The position numbers and the translations under genes were made by a program. This document shows, in pieces, positions 18,607 to 27,173 of a stretch of 64,000 bases of DNA; the stretch's first letter is position 1; the number at the start of each line of letters is the position of its first letter. Location: positions 1 to 64,000 of the forward strand of contig NZ_JAGPWC010000023.1 of assembly GCF_018119405.1 (NCBI RefSeq). The letters run 5' to 3'. The notes beneath the pieces are model-generated. The model saw only the letters and a program-made list of their open reading frames with translations, had not been told where the DNA came from and ran no database searches. This DNA comes from Massilia sp. ST3. GTDB lineage: Bacteria; Pseudomonadota; Gammaproteobacteria; Burkholderiales; Burkholderiaceae_D.

Positions 18607-20196
18607 TCACCGCTCCTTCTCTTCTTCCTTTTCCGCCTTCTGCCGCGCCTGCAATTCACGCTCGCGCGCATCGATCACGGCCTGGTCGTAGAAGGACACG
18701 TCGCCCGCCTTGCGCGCCAGGTTCAGCTGGTCGACGGCGGCCGGCAGCGCCCCGGCCAGCACATAGGATTCGGCCAGCGCCATGTGCTGCAGCGCGATCC
18801 GGCCCTGCTTCGCATAGGTCTTGGCCAGCAGATCGTGCAGCTTCGGCTCTTCGCGGTACTGCTGCGCCTGGTCGCGCAGGAAGCGCGCGGCTTCGTCGAG
18901 CTTGCCGGCGGCGACCAGGACCTCGGCGTACTGGTGGGCGATGGCGCGCGAAAGCGGGAAGCGCTGGCGCGCCTGCTCCGCTTCGTGCACCGCCTGCTGC
19001 AGCACCTCGGGCGGCTGGCCCTGGGCCATCTTGATTTCGAGCGACAGCCCGGCGAAGATGCTGGCCCCGTCGCCCACGTTCGAGGCGGTGCTGAACACGC
19101 CTTCGCGCGGTTTCATGGTGGCGCGCGCCTTGTCGAGCCAGCCCTGCGCGCCGGCTAGGTCGCCCTGGCGCAGCGCCAGATAGGCCAGGCCGTACTGGGC
19201 GCCGGCCTGCTGCTGGCGGTGCGGTTCCTTGAGCTGGGTTTCGAAGGCCGTTTTCGCTTCGCGTCGTCCCTGTTCGCTCGGGTCCTGCAGCACCCGGGTG
19301 CGGGCCCGCACCAGGTGGAAGTCGAGGCTGTCGACGCGCTGTTTCTTGGGCATCTCGCGGATGCGCGCCTGCATGTCGGTGATGCGCTCCTGGGTAAGCG
19401 GGTGGCTGCTCAGGTTGCTCAAGCCCGCCGGCAGTTCGCCATACAGCTTGCTGGCGCTTTGCAGGCGGCGGAAGAAGGCCACGATGCCGGTGGTGTCGTA
19501 GCCGCCCTTCTCCATGATCTGGAAACCGACGCGATCGGCCTCGCGCTCGGCGTCGCGGCTGAAGTTCAGCTGGCGCTGGATGGCCAGGCCCTGGCCGCCC
19601 ATCAGCACGCCCATGGCCGCGTCGGAACTGGCCTTGGCGGCCAGCGCCGCCAGGATCATCGCCGCCAGCGGCAGCAGCACGTCCTGCTTCTGCTGGCCCA
19701 GCATGCGCGCGATGTGGCGCTGCGACACGTGGCCGATCTCGTGCGACATCACCCCGGCCAGTTCGGATTCGGTCTGGGCCGCGATGATCAGGCCCGAGTG
19801 GGCGCCGATGAAGCCGCCGGGCAGCGCGAAGGCGTTGAGGGCGGCGTCGCGCACGGCGAAGAACTGGAAGTCGGCATTCGTCTCGCCGCGCGCGCCGGGC
19901 ACGACGGTGACGAGGGCGTTGCCGAAGTTGTTCAGGTATTCGGAGATGACTTCGTCGTCGAGGTAATCGCGGTCGCGCCGGATGTCGCGCATGATTTCCT
20001 CGCCCAGCTTGCGCTCGACCACGGGCGAGAGGTCGCCGCGCGCGGTGTCGCCGAGCGTGGGCAGGCGGGTGCTGTCGGATTTCTGGAGCGGTTCGGCCGG
20101 CGCCGCAATGGCGAACGCGGCCGACGTGCAGATGGCCAGGACAGTCAATGCGGGGCGCCAGCGGCGCGCTTTGGCTGGTCGGGAGCGTAGTTTCAC
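18607..20196 (-). CDS. bepA: BepA-like periplasmic M48 metalloprotease with TPR region
   Basis: A 529-residue protein with a signal peptide ending AFAIAA and an M48 peptidase domain whose zinc motif is His152-Glu-Ile-Gly-His156. The third ligand region is [10 protein letters not shown]. The C-terminal half has tetratricopeptide-like helices and an Arg/Glu-rich tail. This matches BepA (YfgC), which degrades or assists outer-membrane proteins such as LptD stalled at the BAM complex. The only available start is GTG at 20196. It is divergent from moaC with 77 bases between. Confidence 0.9.
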   Translation of the reverse strand: MKLRSRPAKARRWRPALTVLAICTSAAFAIAAPAEPLQKSDSTRLPTLGDTARGDLSPVVERKLGEEIMRDIRRDRDYLDDEVISEYLNNFGNALVTVVPGARGETNADFQFFAVRDAALNAFALPGGFIGAHSGLIIAAQTESELAGVMSHEIGHVSQRHIARMLGQQKQDVLLPLAAMILAALAAKASSDAAMGVLMGGQGLAIQRQLNFSRDAEREADRVGFQIMEKGGYDTTGIVAFFRRLQSASKLYGELPAGLSNLSSHPLTQERITDMQARIREMPKKQRVDSLDFHLVRARTRVLQDPSEQGRREAKTAFETQLKEPHRQQQAGAQYGLAYLALRQGDLAGAQGWLDKARATMKPREGVFSTASNVGDGASIFAGLSLEIKMAQGQPPEVLQQAVHEAEQARQRFPLSRAIAHQYAEVLVAAGKLDEAARFLRDQAQQYREEPKLHDLLAKTYAKQGRIALQHMALAESYVLAGALPAAVDQLNLARKAGDVSFYDQAVIDARERELQARQKAEKEEEKER

Positions 20197-20273
20197 GATG
20201 CTATGATAACCCTATCCGCGCGCAGCTTGCTGCCCTGCGATACACTTTGTTACCCCAGATTATCGACTTTGCA

Positions 20274-20774
20274 ATGAGCACCCAGACCCCGACCGCAGAC
20301 CATCTGACCCACTTCGACGCCACCGGCCAGGCCCACATGGTCGACGTCGGCGCCAAGCAGGACACCCACCGCATCGCGGTGGCGGCCGGCACCATCCGCA
20401 TGAAGCCGGAGACCCTGGCGCTGGTGACCTCGGGCACGGCCAAGAAGGGCGACGTGATCGGCATCGCCCGCATCGCCGCCATCATGGCCTCGAAGCGCAC
20501 CAGCGACCTGGTGCCGCTGTGCCATCCGCTGCCGATCACCAAGGTGGCGGTGGACTTCGAGATCGACGAGGCGGCCAGCAGCGTGCATTGCCGCGCGCAG
20601 GTCGAGACCATCGGCAAGACCGGGGTGGAGATGGAAGCCCTCACCGCGGTGCAGGTCGGCCTGCTGACCATCTACGACATGTGCAAGGCGGTCGACCGCG
20701 GCATGGTCATGACGAATATCCGCGTGCTGGAGAAGCACGGCGGCAAGAGCGGCGACTGGACCGCCCAGGTATAA
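20274..20774 (+). CDS. moaC: Cyclic pyranopterin monophosphate synthase
   Basis: A 166-residue enzyme of molybdenum cofactor synthesis that forms cPMP from the MoaA product. Motifs are [12 protein letters not shown], the [16 protein letters not shown] segment with active-site residues, [20 protein letters not shown] and KSGDW. The ATG at 20274 gives the normal length; the longer frame upstream overlaps the bepA start and promoter. No other moa gene is in the window. Confidence 0.96.
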   Translation: MSTQTPTADHLTHFDATGQAHMVDVGAKQDTHRIAVAAGTIRMKPETLALVTSGTAKKGDVIGIARIAAIMASKRTSDLVPLCHPLPITKVAVDFEIDEAASSVHCRAQVETIGKTGVEMEALTAVQVGLLTIYDMCKAVDRGMVMTNIRVLEKHGGKSGDWTAQV

Positions 20775-20784
20775 GGAAAGCAGC

Positions 20785-21483
20785 TTGCCGATCACACGCG
20801 ACAAGGATTTCCTGCGCTGGCCGGATGCGCCCGGCTTCCCGGCCATGGGCATCGAATCCGCCAGGCTGGCGGAATGCAGCGTCGAAGTACAGCGGAGCGG
20901 CGTCAAGCAGGTGTTCGGCGCGCCCGAGCACGGTTTCACGGAAACGCATCTCGACTTCCTGGCCCAGCTTCCCACGCTGGAGGGCGTCTGGTTCTGGAAC
21001 GTGGCGCTGGACAATATCGACGGCCTGTACGCGTTGACGAAGTTGCGCCGCTTTGGCATGCACCCGAAACGGCCGCCGATCCAGTTCGACCGCTTTCCCG
21101 CCCTGGAGAGCGCGGTCGTCGAGCTGCGTCCCCAGGACAGTGGACTGGATCGCCTTGCTTCCCTGAATTTCCTGTCGCTCTGGCGCTACAAGGGAAAGGA
21201 ATGCGCCTCGCTCCCGCTTGCACCGTCCCTCACCGAACTGCAGCTGCACTGGGCCAGCACCGAAAGCCTGGCGGATCTCCCCTCCTTGCCGGAGCTGCGC
21301 CGCCTGGAAATCCACCGCTGCAGGAAGCTCCACAGCCTTGGCGCCTTCAAGGAAAAATTTCCCAAGCTGGAGCATCTGGTGATCGACGCCTGCGGGCGTG
21401 TCACGAAGGAGGAAGGCGCACGGGCGATCGAGGGACTGACGGAGCTCAGGCACGCATGCGTCCAGGATGCCCTCCTGGTCTAG
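20785..21483 (+). CDS. Leucine-rich-repeat-like protein of unknown function
   Basis: A 232-residue protein with a solenoid pattern of short repeats: LPTLEGVWFWNVALDNIDGLYALTKLRRFGM, LASLNFLSLW, APSLTELQLHW and LPELRRLEIHRC (each quoted in part). The best start is the TTG at 20785, because aaggaaag lies at good spacing just before it and the reading frame downstream is fully used; the first ATG is 60 bases later. It starts 10 bases after moaC, so it may be read from the same message, but there is no functional link known. It resembles in style the fragment at the left edge. Confidence 0.7.
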   Translation: MPITRDKDFLRWPDAPGFPAMGIESARLAECSVEVQRSGVKQVFGAPEHGFTETHLDFLAQLPTLEGVWFWNVALDNIDGLYALTKLRRFGMHPKRPPIQFDRFPALESAVVELRPQDSGLDRLASLNFLSLWRYKGKECASLPLAPSLTELQLHWASTESLADLPSLPELRRLEIHRCRKLHSLGAFKEKFPKLEHLVIDACGRVTKEEGARAIEGLTELRHACVQDALLV

Positions 21484-21516
21484 CCGGCGCCGCGGCGGAT
21501 CGTCCTTGCGTCCCGG

Positions 21517-22479
21517 CTAGGACAGGCGTCCCGGCAGCGGCAAGCCTTCCGCGATCGCCAGGCGCTCCATCGCGTCTTCCAGGATAACGCGCGCCTGCCC
21601 CGACGCCCTGGCCAGCAGCGCATGCAGGTCGGCATCCTCCGGATTGCGCGAGGCGCACTGGACGCTGTAGCGCTCGAAGCTGCCGATCATCATCAGCAGA
21701 TCTGACAGGTGGCGCGGACATTCGCAGCTCAGGCGGTCGCTGGCGGCGGTGAGCGTGACCAGCGCGTCCTCGTCGAAGCGGCGCGGCGTGATCGCCGGTT
21801 CCGCCTCGGCCAGCGGCAGGCGCTGGCCGGTCAGCGCGGAGCGGCACAGCAGGGACAGCTCGCTCAGGTCGGCCGGCACGCGCGCCACCAGGCAGCCCTG
21901 GGCGCGCAGGGCGCGGATGGTGGCGCTGGGACAAAAACGGTACAACACCACGGTCGCCGCCGCGCCGGCACGCTGGCGCGCTTCGGCCACCAGCGGCAGC
22001 ACGCTGTCGTCCAGTTCGGACATTTCGACGACCAGCACGTCGGCGTCGGCGTCGGTGGGCAGCTCGTCCAGCCGGTCGAGGCTCGTGCAGTGGCCGCGCA
22101 CGTCGAGGCCGGCTGCGTCGCGGCCCATGGCCGCCAGCCGGCGCGCCAGCATGTTGCTGACCAGGAGCACGCGCACCGGCGCCGCGGCCGATGCCTGCGC
22201 CGGCAGGTTCAGGCCGAGCATGGACTGCAGCTGTTCGCGGCTCAGGCTGGCCAGCACGCCGATCGAATGCCCCTGGTCCACCAGCTGCTTGAGCAGGCCC
22301 AGGCGCGCCACCTGTTCGGCGGAATACAGGCGCTGCCCGCGCTCGGAGCGCTGGGCGTCCGACAGGCTGTAGCGGCGCTCCCACACCCGCAGGGTCTCGA
22401 CCGGCAGGCCGGCGAGGCGGGCCGCCGCGCCGGTGCGGTACATGATCCTCTCTTGTCCCGACTTGATGAACGAATCCAT
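21517..22479 (-). CDS. MerR family regulator with B12-domain-like region and Cys-rich C-terminal extension
   Basis: A 320-residue protein. A MerR helix-turn-helix covers residues 13-80 (RTGAAARLAGLPVETLRVWERRY). Residues 100-220 look like the Rossmann-type cobalamin domain of CarH/LitR regulators but lack the DxHxxG cobalamin motif. The C-terminal 70 residues carry Cys252, Cys254, His257 and Cys275 (CECPRH ... QCASRNP), which could bind a metal or cluster. The ATG at 22479 is preferred over one at 22506 because gagg lies before it. It is divergent from the fasciclin gene, with AT-rich promoter-like sequence (tataat near 22515 on this strand) between them. Confidence 0.82.
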   Translation of the reverse strand: MDSFIKSGQERIMYRTGAAARLAGLPVETLRVWERRYSLSDAQRSERGQRLYSAEQVARLGLLKQLVDQGHSIGVLASLSREQLQSMLGLNLPAQASAAAPVRVLLVSNMLARRLAAMGRDAAGLDVRGHCTSLDRLDELPTDADADVLVVEMSELDDSVLPLVAEARQRAGAAATVVLYRFCPSATIRALRAQGCLVARVPADLSELSLLCRSALTGQRLPLAEAEPAITPRRFDEDALVTLTAASDRLSCECPRHLSDLLMMIGSFERYSVQCASRNPEDADLHALLARASGQARVILEDAMERLAIAEGLPLPGRLS

Positions 22480-22610
22480 AGTTATGCCCCTCGATTGAAC
22501 CGCCATTATCGCTAATTATAGCGTCAAACTTTAGACAATCCGGTTCACTTGTCCTACATTGACATCGAAGCAGCCATTTCGGATGCCTACTTACCCATCA
22601 GGAGCATGCA

Positions 22611-23063
22611 ATGAAAACCACGCTGACCGCCCTTCCCCTTGTCTTCGCATTCGCTTCCGCACAAGCCGCCGACATCGTCGATACCGCGACGTCCGCCGGC
22701 TCGTTCAACACCCTGGTCACCGCCGTCAAGGCCGCCGGCCTGGTCGACACGCTGAAAGGCCCGGGCCCCTTCACCGTGTTCGCGCCCACCGACGCCGCCT
22801 TCGCCAAGATCCCGAAGGCCAAGCTCGACGCCCTGCTGAAGGACAAGGCGGCGCTGGCCAAGGTGCTGACCTACCACGTGGTGCCCGGATCGGTGAAGGC
22901 GGCCGACGTCAAGCCGGGCGAGGTCAAGACCGTCGAAGGCAGCACCGTCAAAGTCAGCACGCGCGACGGCAAGGTCATGGTCGACGAGGCCCAGGTCACC
23001 AAGACCGACATCCTGGCCGACAACGGCGTGATCCATGTGATCGACGCGGTCATCATGCCCTGA
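22611..23063 (+). CDS. Secreted fasciclin (FAS1) domain protein
   Basis: A 150-residue protein with a signal peptide ([19 protein letters not shown]) and one FAS1 domain: [30 protein letters not shown] (conserved H1 block, in part), the TYHVVPG box and [13 protein letters not shown] at the end. Bacterial FAS1 proteins act in adhesion or as stress-induced envelope proteins. An aggag ribosome site precedes the ATG. It is followed by a strong terminator, so it is a single-gene unit, divergent from the MerR regulator. Confidence 0.94.
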   Translation: MKTTLTALPLVFAFASAQAADIVDTATSAGSFNTLVTAVKAAGLVDTLKGPGPFTVFAPTDAAFAKIPKAKLDALLKDKAALAKVLTYHVVPGSVKAADVKPGEVKTVEGSTVKVSTRDGKVMVDEAQVTKTDILADNGVIHVIDAVIMP

Positions 23064-23087
23064 GCATCCTCCCCTGTTTCTCCTCGT

Positions 23088-23127
23088 CCGCCGCCCGCCG
23101 CGCCCCACGGTGGCGGCGGTTTTTTTT
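23088..23127 (+). terminator. Rho-independent terminator of the fasciclin gene
   Basis: The stem ccgccgcc pairs with ggcggcgg and is followed directly by eight T residues. Confidence 0.9.
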
Positions 23128-23229
23128 GCCCCCACATTCTGCTTGATGAGCCGGTTTGATGTCGCATGGTAAATTGCTGGCCTGCGTGCGCGGCGCCCTG
23201 CCGGGCACGAACATGATCAAGAGGATGGA

Positions 23230-25284
23230 ATGAGACTGCATTTGCTGACGATGGCGGCCGCGACCCTGGCCGCCGGCACCGCAATGGCCGCGCCGCGCGG
23301 CTTTACCGTCGAGGACCTGGTGAACATGGAGCGGGTCGGCAGCCCGGCCGTGTCGCCGGACGCCACGCGCGTCGTGTACACCGTGCGCAGCACGGACATG
23401 AAGAAGAACCGCGGCCACACCGAACTCTGGCTGGTCGACCTGCGCGCCGCCAAGCCGGCGCCGAAGCGCCTGGCCAGCCACAGCGCCAGCAGCACCGACC
23501 CGGAATGGTCGGCCTCGGGCGACGCCGTGTATTTCCTGTCGAGCCGCTCGGGCTCCTCGCAGGTGTGGCGCCAGCCGGTGGCCGGCGGCAAGCCGGTCCA
23601 GGTGACGAACCTGCCGCTGGACGTGGACAGCTTCCGCGTGTCGCCAACCGGCGAGCGCCTGGCCTTCAGCATGGCCGTGTTCCGCGACTGCGCCGACCTG
23701 GCCTGCACCAAGGCGCGCCTGGAGGCGAAGGAAAAGGACAAGGCCACCGGCAAGGTCTACGACCGCCTGTTCGTGCGCCACTGGGATACCTGGTCGGACC
23801 ACCGCAACGCCGTGCTGTTCTCGGCGCCGCTGGATAAAAGCGGCAAGCTGGCCGGCGCGCCCGTCAGCCTGTCGGGTTCGCTCGATGGCGACGTGCCGTC
23901 CAAGCCTTTCGGCGACCGCGAGGAATTCCGCTTCAGCCCGGACGGCAAGACGATGGTGTTCTCGGTGCGCATTGCCGGCAAGACCGAAGCCTGGTCGACC
24001 AACTTCGACCTGTACACCGTGCCTGCCGCGGGCGGCGCCGCGCCACGGAACCTGACGGCGGACAATCCAGCCTGGGACACCAAGGGCGTGTTCTCCCCGG
24101 ACGGCCGCACCCTGGCCTACCTGGCGATGGCGCGTCCCGGCTTCGAGGCCGACCGCTTCCAGATCATGCTGATGGACGTGGCCAGCGGCCAAAAGCGCAA
24201 GCTGGCGGCCGACTGGGACCGCTCGGCGGGCAACCTGGTGTGGCGCGCCGACGGCCAGGCGCTGATCGTCGACGCCGAAGACGTCGGCCAGCACCGCCTG
24301 TTCTCGATCGACGTCGCCAGCGGCAAGGTGACGGCGCTGACCGGCAAGGGCGCGATCGGCGCGTTTGACGCGCGCGGCGACACCGTGGCCTACACCCTGG
24401 CGAACCTGGGCTCGGGCGCGCAGCTGTACACGATGAAACCTGGCGCGGAAGCGAAGCAGCTGACCGACCTGAACAGCGAGCGCCTGAAAGACGTGCGCTG
24501 GGGCGAGTACGAGCAGTTCTCGTTCACCGGCGCCAACGGCGACACGGTCTATGGCCACGTGATGAAGCCGTGGAATGCGGAGCCGGGCAAGAAGTACCCG
24601 GTCGCCTTCCTGGTGCACGGCGGCCCGCAGGGCAGCTTCGGCAACGGCTGGAGCTACCGCTGGAATCCGCAAGTGTACGCGGGCGCCGGCTATGCGACCG
24701 TGTTCATCGACTTCCACGGCTCGACCGGTTACGGCCAGAAGTTCACGGATTCGATCAGCAACGACTGGGGCGGCAAGCCGCTCGAGGACCTGCAGAAGGG
24801 CCTGGACGCGGCGGTGAAGAAGTTCGCCTGGCTGGACCGCGAGCGCAGCTGCGCGCTGGGCGCGTCCTACGGCGGCTACATGATGAACTGGATCGCGGGG
24901 AACTGGTCGGACGGCTTCCGCTGCATCGTCAACCACGACGGCGTGTTCGACACCCGCGGCATGGCCTATTCGACCGAGGAGCAATGGTTCACGGACTGGG
25001 AAAGCGGTGGCCCCTATTTCCAGGTGCCGGACAACCACGAGCGCTTCAACCCGGTGCACCACGTGAACAAGTGGAAGACGCCGATGCTGGTGATCCAGGG
25101 CGACCTGGACTTCCGCATCCCCACCGCGCAGGCGCTGGGCACCTTCACGGCGCTGCAGCGCAAGGGCATCGAGAGCAAGCTGCTGGTGTTCCCGGACGAG
25201 AACCACTGGGTGCTCAAGCCGGCGAACTCGGTGCAGTGGCACCATACCGTGATCGGGTGGCTGGACCAGTATCTCAAGCCTTGA
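23230..25284 (+). CDS. Secreted S9 family serine peptidase, DPP5-like
   Basis: A 684-residue protein with a signal peptide ending GTAMA, then a beta-propeller (WD40-like repeats such as SPAVSPDATRVVYTV and FSPDGKTMVFSV) and a C-terminal alpha/beta hydrolase domain. The catalytic triad is visible as Ser546 (GASYGGY), Asp627 (GDLDFRIP) and His659 (ENHW). Such enzymes release dipeptides or acylated residues from peptides in the periplasm. Overall it resembles dipeptidyl-peptidase 5 or acylaminoacyl-peptidase. It has its own gap upstream and a shared bidirectional terminator downstream. Confidence 0.92.
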   Translation: MRLHLLTMAAATLAAGTAMAAPRGFTVEDLVNMERVGSPAVSPDATRVVYTVRSTDMKKNRGHTELWLVDLRAAKPAPKRLASHSASSTDPEWSASGDAVYFLSSRSGSSQVWRQPVAGGKPVQVTNLPLDVDSFRVSPTGERLAFSMAVFRDCADLACTKARLEAKEKDKATGKVYDRLFVRHWDTWSDHRNAVLFSAPLDKSGKLAGAPVSLSGSLDGDVPSKPFGDREEFRFSPDGKTMVFSVRIAGKTEAWSTNFDLYTVPAAGGAAPRNLTADNPAWDTKGVFSPDGRTLAYLAMARPGFEADRFQIMLMDVASGQKRKLAADWDRSAGNLVWRADGQALIVDAEDVGQHRLFSIDVASGKVTALTGKGAIGAFDARGDTVAYTLANLGSGAQLYTMKPGAEAKQLTDLNSERLKDVRWGEYEQFSFTGANGDTVYGHVMKPWNAEPGKKYPVAFLVHGGPQGSFGNGWSYRWNPQVYAGAGYATVFIDFHGSTGYGQKFTDSISNDWGGKPLEDLQKGLDAAVKKFAWLDRERSCALGASYGGYMMNWIAGNWSDGFRCIVNHDGVFDTRGMAYSTEEQWFTDWESGGPYFQVPDNHERFNPVHHVNKWKTPMLVIQGDLDFRIPTAQALGTFTALQRKGIESKLLVFPDENHWVLKPANSVQWHHTVIGWLDQYLKP

Positions 25285-25304
25285 TCGACGGGACAGGCAC
25301 AAAT

Positions 25305-25334
25305 AAAAAGCCCGCTCCTAGGAGCGGGCTTTTT
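25305..25334. terminator. Bidirectional terminator between the S9 peptidase and pilA
   Basis: A 14-base perfect stem (aaaaagcccgctcc / ggagcgggcttttt) with a 2-base centre has A and T runs on opposite sides, so it can end transcripts from both convergent genes. Confidence 0.9.
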
Positions 25335-25358
25335 ACTCAGAACCTGATGACTCAGCTA

Positions 25359-25829
25359 TTACTCAGCAGCAGCCATGTTGTTCTTTTCGAGCGCTTGCTT
25401 GACAGCGGTGTTGTCGGTGTCAGCTGCGACAACCCAGGTCACGTTGGTGGCGGTCAGGGTCGGGGTGAAGGTCACTTCCGCGTCAGCGGTATCGGTGCCG
25501 ATGTTGTCCAGGGTCATGGTGATGACGCCGTCGCCGCCAACGGTGATGGACTTCACTTCTTTGGTGGCGGTGAATTCAGGGAACGGGTTCGGGTCCATGT
25601 CGCTGTTGCAGCCGGTGGTCGCGCCTTGCTCTTGTGCGCACATTGCCACGGCGGTCTTGAACGGATCGGCAGCCGACAGCGCGTTAGCAGCTTTTGCCTT
25701 GGCGGTGTAGTCGCTGTACGCCGGGATCGCCACGGCAGCCAGGATGCCGATGATCGCGACGACGATCATCAGTTCGATCAGGGTGAAGCCGCCTTCAGCT
25801 TTTTTGGTTTGCATTTGCTTGATGTTCAT
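25359..25829 (-). CDS. pilA: Type IV major pilin, PilA-like
   Basis: A 156-residue prepilin. The leader ends in Gly14, followed by Phe15, the prepilin peptidase site, and Glu at mature position 5 ([20 protein letters not shown]). The hydrophobic alpha-1 helix is complete. Two Cys residues (MCAQEQ, GCNSD) could make a small disulfide. The ATG at 25829 is preferred because the ggagag site is at normal spacing to it and too close to the in-frame ATG at 25835. It has a sigma-54 promoter and repeated palindromes upstream, so control by the PilS-PilR pair is likely. No other pilus gene is nearby. Confidence 0.92.
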   Translation of the reverse strand: MNIKQMQTKKAEGGFTLIELMIVVAIIGILAAVAIPAYSDYTAKAKAANALSAADPFKTAVAMCAQEQGATTGCNSDMDPNPFPEFTATKEVKSITVGGDGVITMTLDNIGTDTADAEVTFTPTLTATNVTWVVAADTDNTAVKQALEKNNMAAAE

Positions 25830-25892
25830 TTTCATCTCTCCAGGGTGTGTAGTCGGGGAATCTTGTCTTGCGTTGTTGCCGCACTCATCTAT

Positions 25893-25910
25893 ATGCAATC
25901 GGTATGCCAG
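25893..25910 (-). promoter_or_regulatory. Sigma-54 (-24/-12) promoter of pilA
   Basis: The minus strand reads CTGGCATACCGATTGCAT, with GG and GC separated by exactly 10 bases, close to the RpoN consensus. The expected start site leaves a leader of roughly 55 bases before the pilA ATG. This matches the known RpoN dependence of major pilin genes. Confidence 0.85.
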
Positions 25911-25961
25911 GCTGGAAATAGTCGATTTTATTAACACTGAGTTAATAAAACCCTGTGCCAG

Positions 25962-26020
25962 AACAAGAATTGTCATGTTGAGTGACAAAAATTGTCAGTT
26001 CTTTGCGGCAATTTTTGTCA
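25962..26020 (-). promoter_or_regulatory. Three iterated TGACAA palindromes, likely PilR-type activator sites
   Basis: Three copies of a TGACAA-type palindrome occur at 25962-25974, 25983-25997 (a perfect TGACAA, AAA, TTGTCA) and 26007-26020. They lie about 80-140 bases upstream of the predicted pilA start site. Centres are about two helical turns apart. Position and repetition fit an enhancer-binding activator such as PilR; identity of the protein is inferred. Confidence 0.7.
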
Positions 26021-26053
26021 GGTGGACAGTTTTTGGTGCTGGGCGGCCATCAC

Positions 26054-26164
26054 GTAGGGTGGACGGGTCTCCCGTCCACGCGGGATCGTTATCCCTTCGA
26101 TATCGTGCCGGATGATCTCGCTGCCATGTATCACCGCGTGGACGGGAAACCCGTCCACCCTACG
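26054..26164. repeat. Paired palindromic repeat, family 2, copy a
   Basis: The end unit gtagggtggacgggtctccc is followed by its own complement, and the whole unit reappears inverted at 26134-26164. The inner part (about 50 bases) is similar to that of the copy at 32258-32393, for example a shared tatcaccgcgtgg. It lies between the pilA control region and the sucD terminator. A small non-autonomous mobile element is possible. Confidence 0.8.
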
Positions 26165-26215
26165 GTCAGCGTTTCGACCGTAGGCGAACATATGGCGAGC
26201 GTTAGGCCATGGACG

Positions 26216-26245
26216 AAAAAAAACGGGGAGCTTGCGCTCCCCGTT
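26216..26245 (-). terminator. Rho-independent terminator of sucCD
   Basis: On the minus strand a 10-base stem (aacggggagc / gctccccgtt) is followed by a run of eight T residues, about 30 bases past the sucD stop. Confidence 0.92.
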
Positions 26246-26273
26246 CTGATTGGCGATTACTAAGAATCGACGA

Positions 26274-27155
26274 TTACAGCATCGCCTTCAGCAGGCGCGC
26301 CATTTCCGACGGGTTCTTGGTGACCTTGATGCCGCAGGCTTCCATGATTTCCAGCTTGGCTTGCGCGGTATCGGCGCCGCCCGAGATCAGCGCGCCGGCG
26401 TGGCCCATGCGCTTGCCCGGAGGCGCGGTGACGCCAGCGATGAAGCCGACGACCGGCTTCTTCATGTTGTCCTTGATCCACTGGGCAGCGTTCGCCTCGT
26501 CCGGACCGCCGATTTCGCCGATCATGATCACCGCGTCGGTGTCAGGATCGTCGTTGAACATGCGCATCACGTCGATGTGCTTCAGACCGTTGATCGGGTC
26601 GCCGCCGATACCGACTGCCGACGACTGGCCCAGGCCCAGGGCGGTCAGCTGGCCGACTGCTTCATAGGTCAGGGTGCCCGAACGCGACACGACGCCGATA
26701 CGGCCCTTCTTGTGGATGTGACCCGGCATGATGCCGATCTTGATCTCGTCCGGGGTGATCAGGCCTGGGCAGTTCGGGCCCAGCAGCAGGGTCTTCGAAC
26801 CGGCCTTGGCCATGCGGTCCTTGACTTCCATCATGTCACGGACAGGGATGCCTTCGGTGATGCAGATTGCCAGGTCCAGCTCGGCTTCGACGGCTTCCCA
26901 GATCGCGGCGGCAGCGCCTGCCGGCGGAACGTAGATGACCGACACGCTGGCGCCGGTTTCCGACTTGGCTTCCTTGACCGATGCGTAGATCGGAATGCCT
27001 TCGAAATCTTCGCCGGCTTTCTTCGGGTTCACGCCGGCCACGAAGGCTTCACGGCCGTTCGCGTAGTCGCGGCACATGCGGGTGTGGAACTGGCCGGTCT
27101 TGCCGGTGATACCTTGGGTGATGACTTTGGTGTCTTTGTTAATCAGAATCGACAT
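26274..27155 (-). CDS. sucD: Succinate-CoA ligase, alpha subunit
   Basis: A 293-residue TCA-cycle subunit that binds CoA and carries the phosphohistidine. Motifs are the N-terminal TKVITQGITGKTGQFHT, ICITEGIPVRDM, GPNCPGLI, and GHAGALISGG with the phosphorylated His near residue 252. It starts 18 bases after sucC and is followed by a terminator, so sucC-sucD is one unit. Confidence 0.98.
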   Translation of the reverse strand: MSILINKDTKVITQGITGKTGQFHTRMCRDYANGREAFVAGVNPKKAGEDFEGIPIYASVKEAKSETGASVSVIYVPPAGAAAAIWEAVEAELDLAICITEGIPVRDMMEVKDRMAKAGSKTLLLGPNCPGLITPDEIKIGIMPGHIHKKGRIGVVSRSGTLTYEAVGQLTALGLGQSSAVGIGGDPINGLKHIDVMRMFNDDPDTDAVIMIGEIGGPDEANAAQWIKDNMKKPVVGFIAGVTAPPGKRMGHAGALISGGADTAQAKLEIMEACGIKVTKNPSEMARLLKAML

Positions 27156-27173
27156 TTTGTTTTCCTTCGCGAA

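Noticed and set aside
23053..25302. Antisense open frame of about 750 codons across the S9 peptidase
   Set aside because: The peptidase has a full catalytic triad and signal peptide; the opposite translation is His/Arg/Gly-rich with no motif.
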